A stretch of 64,000 nucleotides of DNA from Gavia stellata (lineage: Eukaryota > Chordata > Aves > Gaviiformes > Gaviidae): the NCBI RefSeq assembly GCF_030936135.1, contig NW_026777121.1:1364001-1428000 (forward strand). The letters are read 5' to 3'. The notes below the pieces were generated by a model, which did no database searches, had not been told where the DNA came from, and was given only the letters and a program-made list of their open reading frames with translations. The position numbers and the translations under genes are program-made. Positions 1-34,790 of this stretch are shown here, one piece after another; the stretch's first letter is position 1, and the number at the start of each line of letters is the position of its first letter.

Positions 1-969
1 AAAAGCTAGGAGAAGGCAGAACAGGCTACACGTGGCTTTCAGTCGGGTCAAAGCATCCCGCACCATCACTAAGCACGAGTGGGAACACGAGCTACCGCTA
101 CACTAGCTCGTGAAATCTGGACTAGGTGTCAGCTAAACAAGGCATTCCTTCCTACCAGGTTTTGCTTCCATTCAACTTCTCACCTCCAGAATACTCTTTC
201 TTTGCAACTTGTGTTTCTTACCATCAAGCTTCAAAGACATCTAAGAGCGCATCCCTGCCCTGTATGGCAGAGAAGCCGACTTGGTGACCAGTCTGCTCTA
301 GTCGCCTCACCTTAGTTTCACGCTTGTCAGAAGATCCTGCAAGAGACGAGCAGCATTACTACACTGTGATACAGAAGAACAATAACACAGAGCGACTCAC
401 TTCTGGGTTGCCAAACACCAGAACGCAGCAAATTCTGCACTTAGCAGGGAAAACAATGTGCAAGCCAGCGCACTTGAAACTAGACCCTACAAGACTTTCT
501 CAAGCGTGAGGGCAGCGGGGCCTCTCTGAAAGCGAGTCCCCTCCTCCCCCTGTGAGCAGCAGGGATGGAAGGGCAACTGGCACCCACACCACCAGCAAAG
601 ACACGCTCATGACACTGCTCTGAAGAGATGACTCCACACCACCTTTTCAGTCAAGCTTCACAAAGCTGGGCACTGCTAGAATTAAGCCTGCTCCAGCAGC
701 TCCTGCTTGGCTTGGCGGTGATGTACATGGCCATGGGTATTTCTCAAGCCAGACCCCTCCTCCCCATATCCAGCACAGGATGACGGGAGCTCCCTGAGCA
801 CAATGCCCTTGGCTGGTTTCTGCCCCCCCCAGCCCCCCAGCTGTAGCTCAGTGCAATGGGCCAAGGCTTCATTTATTCCACACAAATAATTCCGGGTGAA
901 GGAAAGGTTCTGAAGGTGCTTGCGTCTTAACCTGCCCCTTGGGTCAGTACTAAAGCCATAACCAACTCG
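1..969. other. No gene recognised (left edge)
   Basis: Only short open frames without family resemblance or paired splice sites are seen. The stretch may be intron or flank of the minus-strand gene whose exons lie at 5.6-27.4 kb. Confidence 0.4.
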
Positions 970-1710
970 GTTCGTTTCCAAATGCCAAGGGGGGACGGGG
1001 CTCCGGAATCATCTCTGGTGAGGTGGAAACAGGCAGCACCCGCTCCCTCCCCAGCCTCCGACTCCAGCACTCAGCCTCTGAACTGCTGGGACCTCAGGCT
1101 GCCCACACCCATGTTCCAGAGCCTGGAGCACACTTGGTGCCTGTTGGAGCGCCGGCCCTCACGGCAGGACCGGGCACAGGCTCCGCCCCTCTCGGCGGGC
1201 TGCCCACCGCCTGCTCCCTGGAGGAAAGCGCCTTTCTCCCCTCGCCAACACCCCGGGACAAGGTCTCCGCTCCCCAGGCCGTCCTCCCCGAAAACGCCTC
1301 CTTCCTCCTCCTCACGGCAGTGCCGCTCCCGCCGCCCCGGCCCACCGGCAGCTCCACACAAGCGCCCCGCGGCGGCGGCCATTGCCCTTAACGCCCCCCC
1401 TCGCCTGCGCCGGCCCTCACGGCCCGAAGCTGCCCGAAGCCGCGCGTGCTCCCGCTGCTGGGGAGAGGAGAGGGGAGGGGAGGGAAGGGGAGGGAGCTCC
1501 GGGGGAAGAAGGGGGGCGCCGACAGCCCCGGCCAGAGGAGAGAGCAGCCCGCCAGCGCCCTCAGCCAGGCAGCGCCCGCCGGCAGCAATGGCGGCAGCAG
1601 GGAGAGGGGGCAGAAAGCGGCACCCAAGGCAGAGCCTGCCCCAGGGACTGGCCCCGGGGGCAAAGCCTGACAGGGTAGGGCAGGCAAGGCCTGCCCGGCC
1701 CTAACGGCCC
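970..1710. promoter_or_regulatory. CpG-rich island, probable promoter
   Basis: Base composition changes sharply to GC-rich with many CpG dinucleotides, strongest at about 1,310-1,600, with GGGGAGGGGAGG-type runs typical of housekeeping promoters. Several long open frames on both strands overlap here, but they are proline-, arginine- and glycine-rich and match no family, so I read them as composition artefacts. No first exon could be assigned. The island could serve a gene leaving the window to the left or a transcript running right. Basis: composition seen in the sequence; promoter role inferred. Confidence 0.55.
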
Positions 1711-4700
1711 CTCGCCTGAGTCCCTTTGAGGACTTTGAGGTCCGCCCATTACAAGCCCAATAGCAAAGCTCAGCATTTCACTGTTTCAGTAACTACTCTG
1801 AGTCCTTGAGCACTGACACAGGGAAAATACTCCTCGAAATTCCCACTGATGGGTTTGCTTCAGCTTCGTGCATAACGTGCATAATTCAGTTCTTCCAGAA
1901 ACAGCTCTGGAAAGCTCTCACATTCTGGTATTTCCCAGGTTTTGATCTTTCCCAGTGCAGACGTGCCCTTTGGCAGTGCCGAGCATAGAACAGCCCTGAG
2001 GAAAACCCGGGAGCAAACCCCGGCTGTCCGAGGGGTTGCCGCAAAGAGCAAGGCCTTTCCTCAGGGCCCAATTTAACAGGGTGACTTCATGGCAGTTTGT
2101 CCAGTAGTTACTCCAGGCACGGGTTGGCAGGGAAGGGTGACCAGAAGGGCTTCTGCCAAACTGGGAAAGCCTGAACAACAAAGTGGAAATCATGGGTATT
2201 CTCTTCTTTTGAGGGCGCAACCATAACTTGGGCTGCATCTTGCTAAAATGGAACCTATTGGACCTGGAAGAGCTGGGTGGGGCTGGTTCAAACTTGCAGC
2301 CTCCTGAGAGAGAGAGATGCAGGTCTGGCTCCGTGGCGGAGGGGTTTAGGGCATCAGCATCGCAGCAGGAAGACACGAACTGCACCACCCGCCTCTCTCC
2401 CCTCCTCCTGACTGCTGGAGGTGCCTTATGAAGACAGCAGGGAGGCTGGGCACTCAACTCTGAGCTCATCTGACGTATGACTGACTGTCTCTGACGTCAG
2501 GCATTTGTTTCTTGCCTGACCACCACAAAGGGAGAGGGACCCCACTTTGATAACTGGCCCTCACTAAACACAGACGAGAACAGGCACAATAAAAGCTGCA
2601 GGAATCATGAAAACAAACGCTCGTGCTGAACGCACTCCGTCCGGTTTCTGAAAAGGAAAGTGCGTCTGTGGTCCAAGAATGTGCACCAGCCCCACTGGCC
2701 CCGCAGGGTTCAACCGTGTCCCCAGAGCAACACGGTTTGTCACGGCAGGATGGTGAAGAATTGATAAGAAGCGGGAGGAAGAGCAAAGAAAAATGAAAAC
2801 AAATTGAAAAGTCATTAATTTCATTGGAAAATGAAATCATGTTATTTCAACTCGTGAGTTAAATTTCCATTCCCACCCAAAAAAAATACTTGAAAAAGAA
2901 ATGATCCAATAGTTTGGGTGTATTCAGGCAACCACAACAAAAAATGACAACAAAGAGGGGGCTGTGCAAAAAGAGCAACAAATCAGTTTCCTTCTCTGAC
3001 AGCGGAACAGCTTGTCAAGGGCAGGTACCTGGATGTGGACTCCAGAAAGCCTCCACACCCTCGCACCTGGTGTTCCATAAGCAGGCTAACGGAGGTTAGT
3101 CTCGATCAAATCACTGAGGGCTGATGGAATACTGCTCCCAGAGTCATGCCTGGGCTGGGGTCTCTGCTGACACAGTGTCCGTTTCTGAGGATCACCGTTC
3201 CAAAGAGATACATGCCTATCAGAGGCACCTGGAGAATACGACTAAGAAGGATGAGGCTTTTGGAAAACATGGTCTCTGAAGAAGGATTAATCACAGGGTG
3301 AATGGACTTGTTGTTTAAGGTCAGGAAGAGAAGGCAGAAGAGAGCTGTGTAAGGGCTTCAAAGAAAAGGCTAGTAGCTCCTGAGACCTGCTTCAAGAGCC
3401 ATTCACAGGATACCCCCACAGCATACCGAGTGTTTGTGCTTGGGGAAGGTTACGGTCACAGAAATCATCAGACCCTGTAAAAAACACCAACTGGATTCTT
3501 TCTGTATGAAACAGCTTTGGCAAACAGTAAGCCACCGGCCAGCAGAAGCTGATACTCTCTGAATGCGGAACAGCTGCCCATCGTGAAGGTTTCGATTTTC
3601 AGTATGTACAATTTTTGAGAGAAACTTCTGACACACAATTGGCAAAAGATTATCCTGCAGCCAAAAGCAGCCCAATGCCAGCTTGCAGCAATGTCCACTT
3701 TATTTGAAGCGGAGAACATTTGGCACCCAACTGAAAAGCTTGACTGCCCAAAGAAGTGCCAAATTCACATGGCTCCAGTCATCTGCCCATCTTATACTAA
3801 AATGTTTTAACTCAACACAGGCCAGATTTCTTTCTAGAAAGCTCAGGAAAGTGGTGAACACGCTGAAGCCAAGATCTTCCAACAAAGTCTTTAGAAACCA
3901 CAGAGCCACAGTTACAGGTTTTTCCCACAGTCTGTTTGTTACACGTGTGCAAAAATACAGTGATCAGCTGTATTTGAGCTCTTTTTCAGCTTTGTGGTGA
4001 ACTGAACACATTTCCAGGGATGTACATGCATGGAAAGAGGTACTACTGCAATTACAGGCAATATACCGTAACTGTTGTTGCAACGTTACCAGTGGTTCGC
4101 TACGGTGAGACTGTTCTCAAGTGATTTAGACAACCTGTATTTAACTACTGTACATCAAGAGAATCAAAGAAATGACACCTAAAAGGAAAGCTGGTAGCAG
4201 ACTAATGAAGTCTGAGACTGCTCTACCTCAGAAGGACATTCAAAAATTTTTAACATTATTACACCCGTCTACAGTTAACTGTCTAATGTTACTCTGCCCA
4301 CAGAGAGAATAAGAACAGCTGTTCAGAAAAGTAAGCAGGAAAAATATACTGGAGTGAGGCACTCAGTGCTTAACAACTTTGTGGAACTTCATGATGGCGG
4401 AACCATTTCCAGATGCTGAAAGAGTTCTCTTTCCAAGCATGGGAAGGGGTAACACGCTAGCATGACCATAGGGACACCAACGCAGGGACACCATTCTACT
4501 AAACTTTTGAAGATACGAAAGAAACGGCTCTTCACTGATCAGAGCTTTTCAGAGATTGAGGCAACCCATAATAGGCTCACGCAGGTCAGCCAGGCTCCAG
4601 TTTTCTAGGAAATGGACACCTTTAAGGAAGAGTGAAACAAATATCCCTTCTGTGGTTTTAAACAACTCCTCTGCTGATTGTGCACATTTGAGGTAGCAAG

Positions 4701-5627
4701 AGTTTCCCAATGGAAACGAGACACAGCTCACAGCAACTGTTCACAGGTTCCCTGAGGGTAGTTCCTTGCCAGGGCCAAATAATACAAGTCTATGTCAGTA
4801 ACATGGCTGGGGGAGGAAGAAAGAGCTGCCACCTCCGAATTCAGTCCAAGAGCAGAGCACCCGAGGCAGGCTTCCATAGCATCCAACCGTATGCGACTTC
4901 AGGCAGACACCTAGGGCTCTGGGTATCCAGTGCAATGACGCAGATTCCTTTAGAGCAGAAGTCTACTTCACGTGTTCTGCATTGCTCTCTGAAGACATTC
5001 ATCTCTACACACAGCCTGCAGAGACTAACCCCTTAACTTAGACACTGAATACCAAGAATTGAGTATCCCCAAAAGGGCTCAATTTACAGCATTCCTACTG
5101 CGGGAGCAGGATACGACTACCCGGTGATGTAGATTAAAGGAAACCACTAGCAAAGTTGCCTTGTGGGAATTCATCACTTTGAGTGATGGGGACAGGGCAA
5201 GGCATGAGTCAGGGGAAGAAACACGTCTCTCCTCAAACCATTCTATTTAAAATATCTTTAGGATGTCAAACTCTGGCATGTGAAGACTGCAAAATAAATA
5301 CAGTTGAACACAGAAGTAAGACGAGTACAGTATCTAATACACTATGACACATAATGGTTCTTTGAATTAGAGGTGGATTTTTCTTTTTTAAAAGTACAGA
5401 TACTCCTGTGACAGCTCTTTAGAATACAATAAATCATCAACTAGCTGTCCCTACCTGTATTTCCTTGTTGTTAGTTTAGACAAGATCTTTCAAAACTCAG
5501 AGAAAAAAAGGAAGATGAAAAAAACCAAACCCCAAACCCTAAAAAACTCTCAAAATCCCAAACTACAAGGCAAAAGAATCTGTTTCTTCAAGTCATAATA
5601 AAGTATTGAAACAAAATGTTATCTTAC
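1711..5627. other. No gene recognised; intron-like sequence
   Basis: AT-richer single-copy sequence with scattered stops in all frames. It includes the source or sister copy (3,896-4,094) of the segment found at the left edge of the acrosin array. It probably forms the intron following the exon at 5,628-5,757. Confidence 0.4.
3896..4094 (+). repeat. Copy 1 of a ~199-bp duplicated segment
   Basis: This segment recurs in direct orientation at 5,835-6,033, immediately left of the acrosin array. By eye there are about eight mismatches and no indel over roughly 187 bases. Both copies share the track from AACCACAGAGCC to the TACCGTAACTG block. It belongs to no interspersed repeat family I recognise, so a local copying event is the simplest reading. 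Confidence 0.85.
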
Positions 5628-27372
<21,745 letters not shown>

Positions 27373-27769
27373 CTGAAAACAACCGGAATAGATTTTCAGC
27401 CAGATTCCACTGAAAATAAAAAGAGAATGAAGAGGAAAACCACATTCATGTCAAGAAGAGTTACTTAATTATTCTTACATGCATGTCTCAGCTACCACTG
27501 AGCATAATGTTAGCAGAAAAATAATTAAAAAAAAAGTTATTCAGTTAATTCTTACAATATGCCAGGAAGGTTGATAAACATCTCAACCACATACACAGAA
27601 AATGTTTGATTAGTGCTCTAGAAAGTAGGATCAGCGGATATTGGGAACTTCCCGCTCTTTTATGCCTCTCAATAGCACACTACAGTACGTGGTTTTTAAA
27701 AAGCCTTCCTTCCCCTTGTACTGCTACTTCCTTCATGGACATTCACTGAAGCAGTGAGGAAGACTATGG

Positions 27770-28060
27770 ACGACCACCAGAGCACCTTAGACAACCACCT
27801 GTGTACCTGAAGGCGCATGCGTCACGAGCATTTACACATACTAATGAGTTCTCGGAAATTGTATGAATATGTTAACTGTTTCTTGGAAATATGATGACTA
27901 TGTATACTTTGATTGTATACAACTTCTGTAGCAGAGAAACTAAACACGCACACTAGGTGGAGTGATCCCCTGTGCGTCCAGTGCTGCAATAAAGAAGTGC
28001 CTGCTCACCTACATACACTGTGTAGATGAGTTTTTATATTACAGATTTGTAACAGTTGTC
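27770..28060 (+). mobile_element. Probable LTR fragment of an avian endogenous retrovirus
   Basis: The stretch GCGCATGCGTCACGAGCAT, later GAGTGATCCCCTGTGCGTCC and the AATAAA just before GTGCCTGC resemble the U3-R end of a common bird retroviral LTR. Family and limits are uncertain; it is a diverged, old fossil. Confidence 0.5.
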
Positions 28061-29489
28061 ACAAAAAACCAAGCATATTTAACTGCTTCATCCATCAAAA
28101 TACATTCAAGAAGCTTGGGCCAAAACCCATCCACTCCACAGAACCAGAAACCTATAGATGCCAACAAATGCTGATATGACTACCCGCTTCACAAGTCAGT
28201 TCCTTCTATGTCTGACTATACACGTTCGGTTCCATTTTTTGGAGAGAAAGCACTGTTAAGTGGCACACATACTGAATTCCCTTCCCAAACAAACATCTGT
28301 ATATTGCAGATTCACGCTGCGCTCTCCCCCCAGACAGAGGTAGGCTTTGCTGTGAAAAACTGTAGCACAGCCCTCAGTTTTCACCTTTGGATAGAGCCAC
28401 TCTTGAAAGCAACAAAGGGTTCTTGTACAGAAAGAACATTTTTGAAACAGGTGAAAGAAAGGCAAGGAAAAAAAGAAAAGAAAAAAGACTTCCGCATCTC
28501 TTGAACAGAGTTCAAATCAAGAACAGGGTAGAAAATCCGCCCAATAAACAGGGATAAGGAATAATATTAGAATAAGATTTTTGCAACAAGTCATAAAAAC
28601 TTACTTCTATCATTAGAAGACATCATTATACCTATGCCCAGTTTCAGCTAAGCCAACTTACAAGGCAGGTTGCATTGTTACAACTCCTAGTTAGCAATAA
28701 AAGTCTATCCGATGCGTCTTTTCTACCCTCTTTTTTTCTTCAATCTTGCAATTAGATAGAAGACACTAGAAACAGTGCTTGACCATTTCCCTTATAATGA
28801 AGCAGTAACTGCAAGTAAAGGTCACATTTAATTTACTAGACCCAGAACTTCATTCCAGCATCTCTTCAATAAGTGTTGTTGACTCTAAAGCTTAGGAACG
28901 TACAGGAAACAGGCTAATCAAAACACTTATTTAGGTAATAGCTGTCCAAGATGCTGTGACAACAGACAATCTTTCACCTTAGTGAATATTTCTATCTTTT
29001 CCTCAAGTTTAGAACAGTTTGACATTAAACTAACAAATTCTAGCAACAGAGAGAGGCATTGATTTAGAAAACAGCTCTTGCAAAACTTTTTTTGTTATTT
29101 TTTGCATATTACAAACAATGTTAATTTCAAGACATGTTTGAAATTTGGATTATGTAAGCAATACTTACTATTACTGAGTAACTACTTCACTGTAGAGTAC
29201 AAAAAAGATTAAATCCCTTCTTGACATTCTAGCTGGACTTCCCAGATGACTCACTGTAAAAAAAATAACAAGCTTTCTTAAAAAGGGACTGACGAGAGAT
29301 ACTCGAGAAATGTTGGAAAACTTTCTATATTGGCATCTCCTCTATAGAAAGGTGGACAGCATGAGCAATAAGTTACGCACTGGATGCTAAAAATCTTAAC
29401 TGCCACTTTGTCAACAGCAAGACTCTGCTGTCTTTTGTTTCACTGCACACCTTTGACAGGCGATTGACTCCATTTTCTCTGTACCTTCC

Positions 29490-30180
29490 TACTGGCTATT
29501 CCTATCTGCAACTAGGATCTTCCATGAGCTTTCTCTTCCTAAGGCTGAAGAAACCCAGTCTTCCCAGTCTCTCCTCATACATCGTGTGCTCCCAAACCAT
29601 CTTGGTGGCCCTCCGTTGGACTCGCTCCACTACATCAACCTCTCTCGTTTTGGGGAGCCCAAAACCGGGCGCAAGCTGGCTCACTGGACACAGCACTCCA
29701 AACGCTGTCTCACAGGTACCACTAGACCTGAAGGATCACTCTCCCAGACCTGCTGGCTACACTCTTGCTAGCACAGCCCAGGATGCAGTTTGCCTTTTTT
29801 TGCTACAAGAATACATTGCTGACTCATGTTCAATTCTTGTCCACCTGAATCCCAAAATCTTTTTCTGCAAAGCTGCTCTCTAGTCAGGCTGCCCACCCCC
29901 ACCTTTACCACTAGCTGGGGTTATGCCAACCCTAGGATTTTGCATTTGCCTTTGCTAAGTATCATATGGTTTCCGCTAGCCCTTTTTCTAGTCTTTTAAG
30001 GTCCCTCTGAACCACAGCACTGGTTTCTAGACTATCAACCACTTCCCCCAGGTCGGCATAGTCCACAAACTTGCTGAAGGCTGGAAGACATCCTGTCTTC
30101 CAAGTCCATTACATAGATCAGTCCCCGTGTGAAACCCTGAGAGACATTATCAGCAATCCAAGCAGGAATAGAGCACTTTC
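29490..30180 (-). mobile_element. CR1 LINE fragment, old
   Basis: On the minus strand a segment reads [15 protein letters not shown]...YEERLGRLGFFSLRKRKL, the C-terminal reverse-transcriptase region of CR1. Further along, sequence of the GACTATGCCGACCTGGGG type recalls the RT YADD/FADD area. It is 5' truncated, heavily diverged and interrupted by stops. Confidence 0.7.
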
Positions 30181-32403
30181 ATACGCACTTGTGGCCAGAA
30201 GCATCACTATCTTGAGCAGAAAGGCGGTTGCCCTCTTCACCACCTCCTAGTCTCACATACAGCTATCATACTTGCAATACTTGCACTCAGCTCCAGCTTC
30301 ATTATCAGCCTATAAAGGAGAACATTCAAGAGATGGATTTGTAAAAAGTTACTTGAGCCAGAATTTGTAGCCAGTATTTTTGTTCTGTTGAACAAAAATG
30401 ACATTTCCAGAGGTCCTTAAATGTATCAGCTTAAAAAGAAGTTACCTAATTTCACAAAAAAGAAACCACACTGGATAATTTCTGCCTACCACCCCAGCAC
30501 TGGGGTTTTTTGGTTTGTTTGATTTAATATAGGCATATACACACACACAAACTAAATCAAGACATCGATTTAATAATGACCAGAAACTAGCAGGCAATTT
30601 CCTATACAGTTCCCAAAATTCCTCTGTAGGCAATTTCTGTCCCAGCTATGGCAATTTTTAGTCAGTTTTTAGTTCTCAGTTTCAGATTCTAGATGTAGAC
30701 TGATTTCTAGTCTCAAGTTATGAACACTTCATTTTCCAAAAAGAGAAGGTATCAAAAATTTTAGGTAGTTCCTTCCTTCGCTGCACTCCATCTTTCCTCC
30801 ATGTCTCCCAATAAAATTCCAAAAGCACACGACAGCTGTCCAAATCTTGACAAGCCCAAAGTAGCTTCTGCAACACTATGCATTAGAGAGATTAAGATAA
30901 AAAGAAGTTAAATTTAAGAAAGCCGTAACGAGGCAAAACCGAGAACTCATTTGTAGTCTTACAAAAACAGCTGCCACAAAGAAGGCTTTTTGGACCAGCA
31001 CTCCACTTGTCTGTGAAAAGAGCATACCCACTCCAGAGTTGCGCTACTCCTTAAAGAATAACCTGGGTTCCCTCCAATAGTTCAGCACTTGAATAATTCA
31101 GTATCTAGTTTCTACTTAGACAAAAACAGAAAGATCAACTGCGAAACAGGAAAATGAGATGTAACTGTTTCATGATATCATGAGACATTCAAGAAGAGAA
31201 ACAAGCATTTTGTGAAATCAGGAAGAAAATACTTCTAGTAAAGTGTCAGGAAAGACAACTTTGCAGTCTTTCAGTACAAGCAGGATGCAAGTTTAAATGC
31301 GAGACAAACTAAAACTTGAATTAATTAATAAAATTTAAATTTTTATTTTGACTAATTGTAAGTTACACAAAAGCATTCAGTCAATAATTCTCCACTGAAA
31401 CACAACATCAATCTGTGTTTTCAGCTTTCTACAAGCTTTTCTTTCAACACATTTCTCATTAAGGAGATGAAACGTGGCCAGCACAACCACAAGTTTGGGG
31501 GTTTTTTTAGGGTTGGGGAGGTGGAACAAGATGACAGGGAGTGTTTTAAAGTATTTGGAAGGAAAGGAAAAACAGCATCTTCAGCCCTTTCAAATGTACA
31601 AGATACAATCCTAGATCATCCCGCCTCCATCATACTGATCATCCCTCCCAAAACAAAGGATCATTCACATGGAGTAGTTCACCTCTGCTCCAGCAGCAAA
31701 CACACTCATCACTAAGTGACAACACTTCTCCTTCCTCTCTCTCTCTCTCTCGCACTTGGGTTCCACCAGCTACAATCAGACAACCAGCTAGATTCTGCCC
31801 AAGAAGTAAGATCTTTCCCTTCCACTCCTACGAAAACTTTTCAATTCAGTTTAGCAAGCAAAATGCCCACAAAAGGCACTGCATGACATCTATCAGATGG
31901 CTGCCCTGTCAGGAAAACCTAACCATTCTGAAAGCACTCATCTTGTAATCATTCTCCTTAATGCCAGGAAAACACTTTACCTCCTCACCTTCAAATCAGA
32001 AAGAGATCAAAGGGGCATTTTAAAAAAGTGTAATTAAGACTGAAAACATTCAACAACAGCTTGACAGCTCTGAACGTTCACCCCAAAAAACTGAATTATG
32101 CGACTTGTCCCATATTGTTCCCTGTCATTTCGTATCCATATGCAGCCAGCTGTCCAGCCATATATGCACCATCTGAATTATTGTGAGAACATCCCCATGT
32201 ACGAATCCAGATTTTCTGAGCACCAGGAATAACGCTGATAAGTAAAAATTAACGAAGAAGTTAAAAGAGGAACACGCTTCCCCGTCAGGGCCACTGAACA
32301 GACTCAATTAATTGTAATTCTTCAACTATAAAATAAGCAACACAAACAATAACGACTCCAAAACAGGCAGGGAAAAACATTATAATTATGTGAGTTTAGT
32401 GGA

Positions 32404-32949
32404 GCGGGTAATAGATCTGGCTGGGATAGAGTTAACTTTCTCCACAGCTACCTGTATGATGCTGTGTTTTGTATTTATGACTAAAACAGTGTTGATAACA
32501 CACCTGTGGTTTAGCTATTGTGGAACAGTGCTTGCACAGCATCACAACCTCCTGTTGCCCACCGTGCTCCACCCCGCCTCAAGCAGGCTGGAGATGGACA
32601 AGAGGCTGGGAGGGAACATGGACAGAATAGCTGACCCAAACTGACCAAAAGGATAATCCATACCAGATGACATCATGCTCAGCAATAAAAACTGGCGGTT
32701 TGGTCCTCCCAAACTAACCATTGTTCTGAGACTGATTGGGCATCAGTCTGCTTGTGGGAGGTGGTGAGCAATTGCTTTTGCATCCCTTGAAGTTTATCCT
32801 TACTCTTGCCTTCACTTAAACTGTCTTTACCCCAACCCACAAGTTTTCTCGCTTTTGCTCTTCCAGTTAGCTCCCTCAGCCTACTGAGAGGAGGGCTGAG
32901 CAAGTGGCTGGGTGGCTGCTCAGTTGTTGGCCAGGGTCAAGCCACCACA
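32404..32949 (+). mobile_element. Solo LTR, relative of the array LTR
   Basis: It aligns along its length with the LTR in the acrosin units: GGCTGGGATAGAGTTAAC, GCTGTGTTTTG, CAGTGTTGATAA, CAAACTGACCAAA, ATGACATCATGCTCAGCA and a CCACCACA end. It is clearly more diverged than the array copies are from one another, so it is an older, separate insertion. It lies in the CDKAL1 second intron. Confidence 0.8.
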
Positions 32950-33530
32950 AGTGGCAAGAAAAGAGTTTTAGAATGGAGAATGTACAAGAGCTGTAGGATA
33001 AGAAGAGATTCAGTACGCGGCAGTTGTATTGAAAAAAAACAAACCAAACAACTCACTTTCTGAAAATGATCATTTAACAAGGGATCTTCAAGTGACTGCA
33101 CTGAAATGAGGCCACCAGCAAACAGGTAGAGCTAAACTGCAGCCTTTTGATATTATGGCACTCATTGACCGGAGTTCCCTCCATACAAGGCACCTTTATA
33201 AATTCTTAACTTAAGCCTGCCACCAGCCACACTAACGTCTGAAAGCTCATATCCCAACCTTTCTGGGCTACAGAAGCAGCATGGCAGATGTGCACCATGG
33301 AGCTGGCACACACAATGGTTTAAGAACCAACAAAAAATTCTGCAAGAAGCTCTCACTGAAACTCCTGGGATAACTGTGCCAATGAGCTAAAGATGCCAGT
33401 ACAAGAACAACAGACATCCTGCAACACCATCCTTTGCCCTGCCCACATCTTTTCTCTTTTCTCCTCCCCCACGCTTCTTTTTTTAAAGCTACTTCCCCTA
33501 GCTAGAAACAAAAAATTGTTGATGGCAGAT

Positions 33531-33569
33531 TAATGATCATTAGACATGTGCAACACGTGTTGCACATGT
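33531..33569. repeat. Two adjacent perfect palindromes
   Basis: TAATGATCATTA (33,531-33,542) is followed by a 26-base perfect palindrome at 33,544-33,569 (arm ACATGTGCAACAC, centre CACGTG). No spacer is present in either, so each could extrude a hairpin or bind a dimeric factor; the centre is a canonical E-box. Confidence 0.8.
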
Positions 33570-34159
33570 ACAATGTATTTAGTGTTCCTACTGTCTAAAC
33601 AACGTACATTCAATGTGCATTCTTGGGTCAAAAACACTAAAATACAGCCTGTTAAATAACATACAGTATTCTCCTGAATACTTCGGAGAATGGAGTGCTA
33701 GTGTCAAGTATCTATAGGCCACCGGTTCGGCTGTACACACACTCCTGGCAGAATGGGGCTTCACATAAAGGTGGACTGTTATGCTTATAAAAATCTCTTT
33801 TGAACACTAATGAGAAACCAAAATCAAATTTCCTGCACATTCCAGACATACTTTATTTCCACCTTTATAATGCAGGGAAATTTCATCCACCAGCTCAAAA
33901 TTAAGGGCGGGGGGGAGGGGGAGCAGGGGGTGGCACCAACCAAAATCCAGATCTCTGAAATGCAGTAGAAACTAGAATCAATAACTGAGTTCATTTATAC
34001 TTTCATCAATTCCACTGCAGCAGAAAGTTGATTCTGCTCTTAGGGGAATCACAAGAAGGAAAAACACAAAAGATACGTTCCATAGTTACTGCATACGATT
34101 TCCACTGAAATAAAACAGTAAGTTCAAAAGAAGTCTCACTATATCACTTGCAGGAGGAT

Positions 34160-34790
34160 GTACAAACAACAAGTACAGCCTTTGGAAATCCCAGGTTCCA
34201 GAAGCCAGGTGGAAAGACTGAAGCAAGGAAGATGTACCCTTGGTGGAAGAGGGTCAGGTCAGGGAATACTTCAGCAAACTGGACATACCTAAGTCCCTGA
34301 TGGGATGCACCCACAAGAGAGAGATGGACATGCAGGAGACAGTTCAACAAAGGGCCATGAAGATGGTTAAGGGACTGGAGCATCTCTCCTAAGAGGAGAG
34401 GCTGAGAGAGCTGGCACTGTTCAGCCTGCAAGAGAAAGGCTCGGGGGAAGCTCATCAATGGATATTAAATACCTGAAGGGAGGGTCCAAAGAGGACAGAC
34501 ACAGGCTCTTTTCAGCGGTGCCCAGTGACAGGCCAGGAGGCAACGGGCACAAACTGAAACACAGGGTCCCTCTGAACATCACGAAACACTTTTTGACTGT
34601 GAGGGTGACTGAGCGCTGGCACAGGTTGCCCAAGGAGGTGGTGGAATCTCCCTCTTTAGAGATATTCAAAAACTAGCTAGGCACGGTCCTGGCCACCTGG
34701 CTGTAGGTGGCCCTGCTTCAGCAGGGGCTTTGCAGAAGATGACCTCCAGAGGTCCCTTCCAGCCTCAAGCCTTTCGTGAGTCTCAGGATT
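34160..34790 (+). mobile_element. CR1 LINE fragment, 3' region
   Basis: It contains the CR1 C-terminal coding pattern ([22 protein letters not shown]) and the GGTCCCTTCCAGCC tail motif. It is 5' truncated and diverged from the younger CR1 copies in the window. Confidence 0.8.

Larger units (their letters stand above)
27373..32121. other. Intronic or intergenic stretch with old repeats
   Basis: Besides the LTR fragment near 27.8-28.1 kb and the CR1 fragment near 29.5-30.2 kb, no exon could be supported. A (CT)n run lies near 31,735-31,752. Confidence 0.45.

Noticed and set aside
982-1704. 240-residue open frame in the CpG island
   Set aside because: Overlapping open frames exist on both strands, content is proline/arginine-rich, and there is no domain or splice support.
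5520-5560. Telomere-like CCCAAACCCTAAAAAAC run
   Set aside because: Only a few imperfect units; not a TTAGGG tract.
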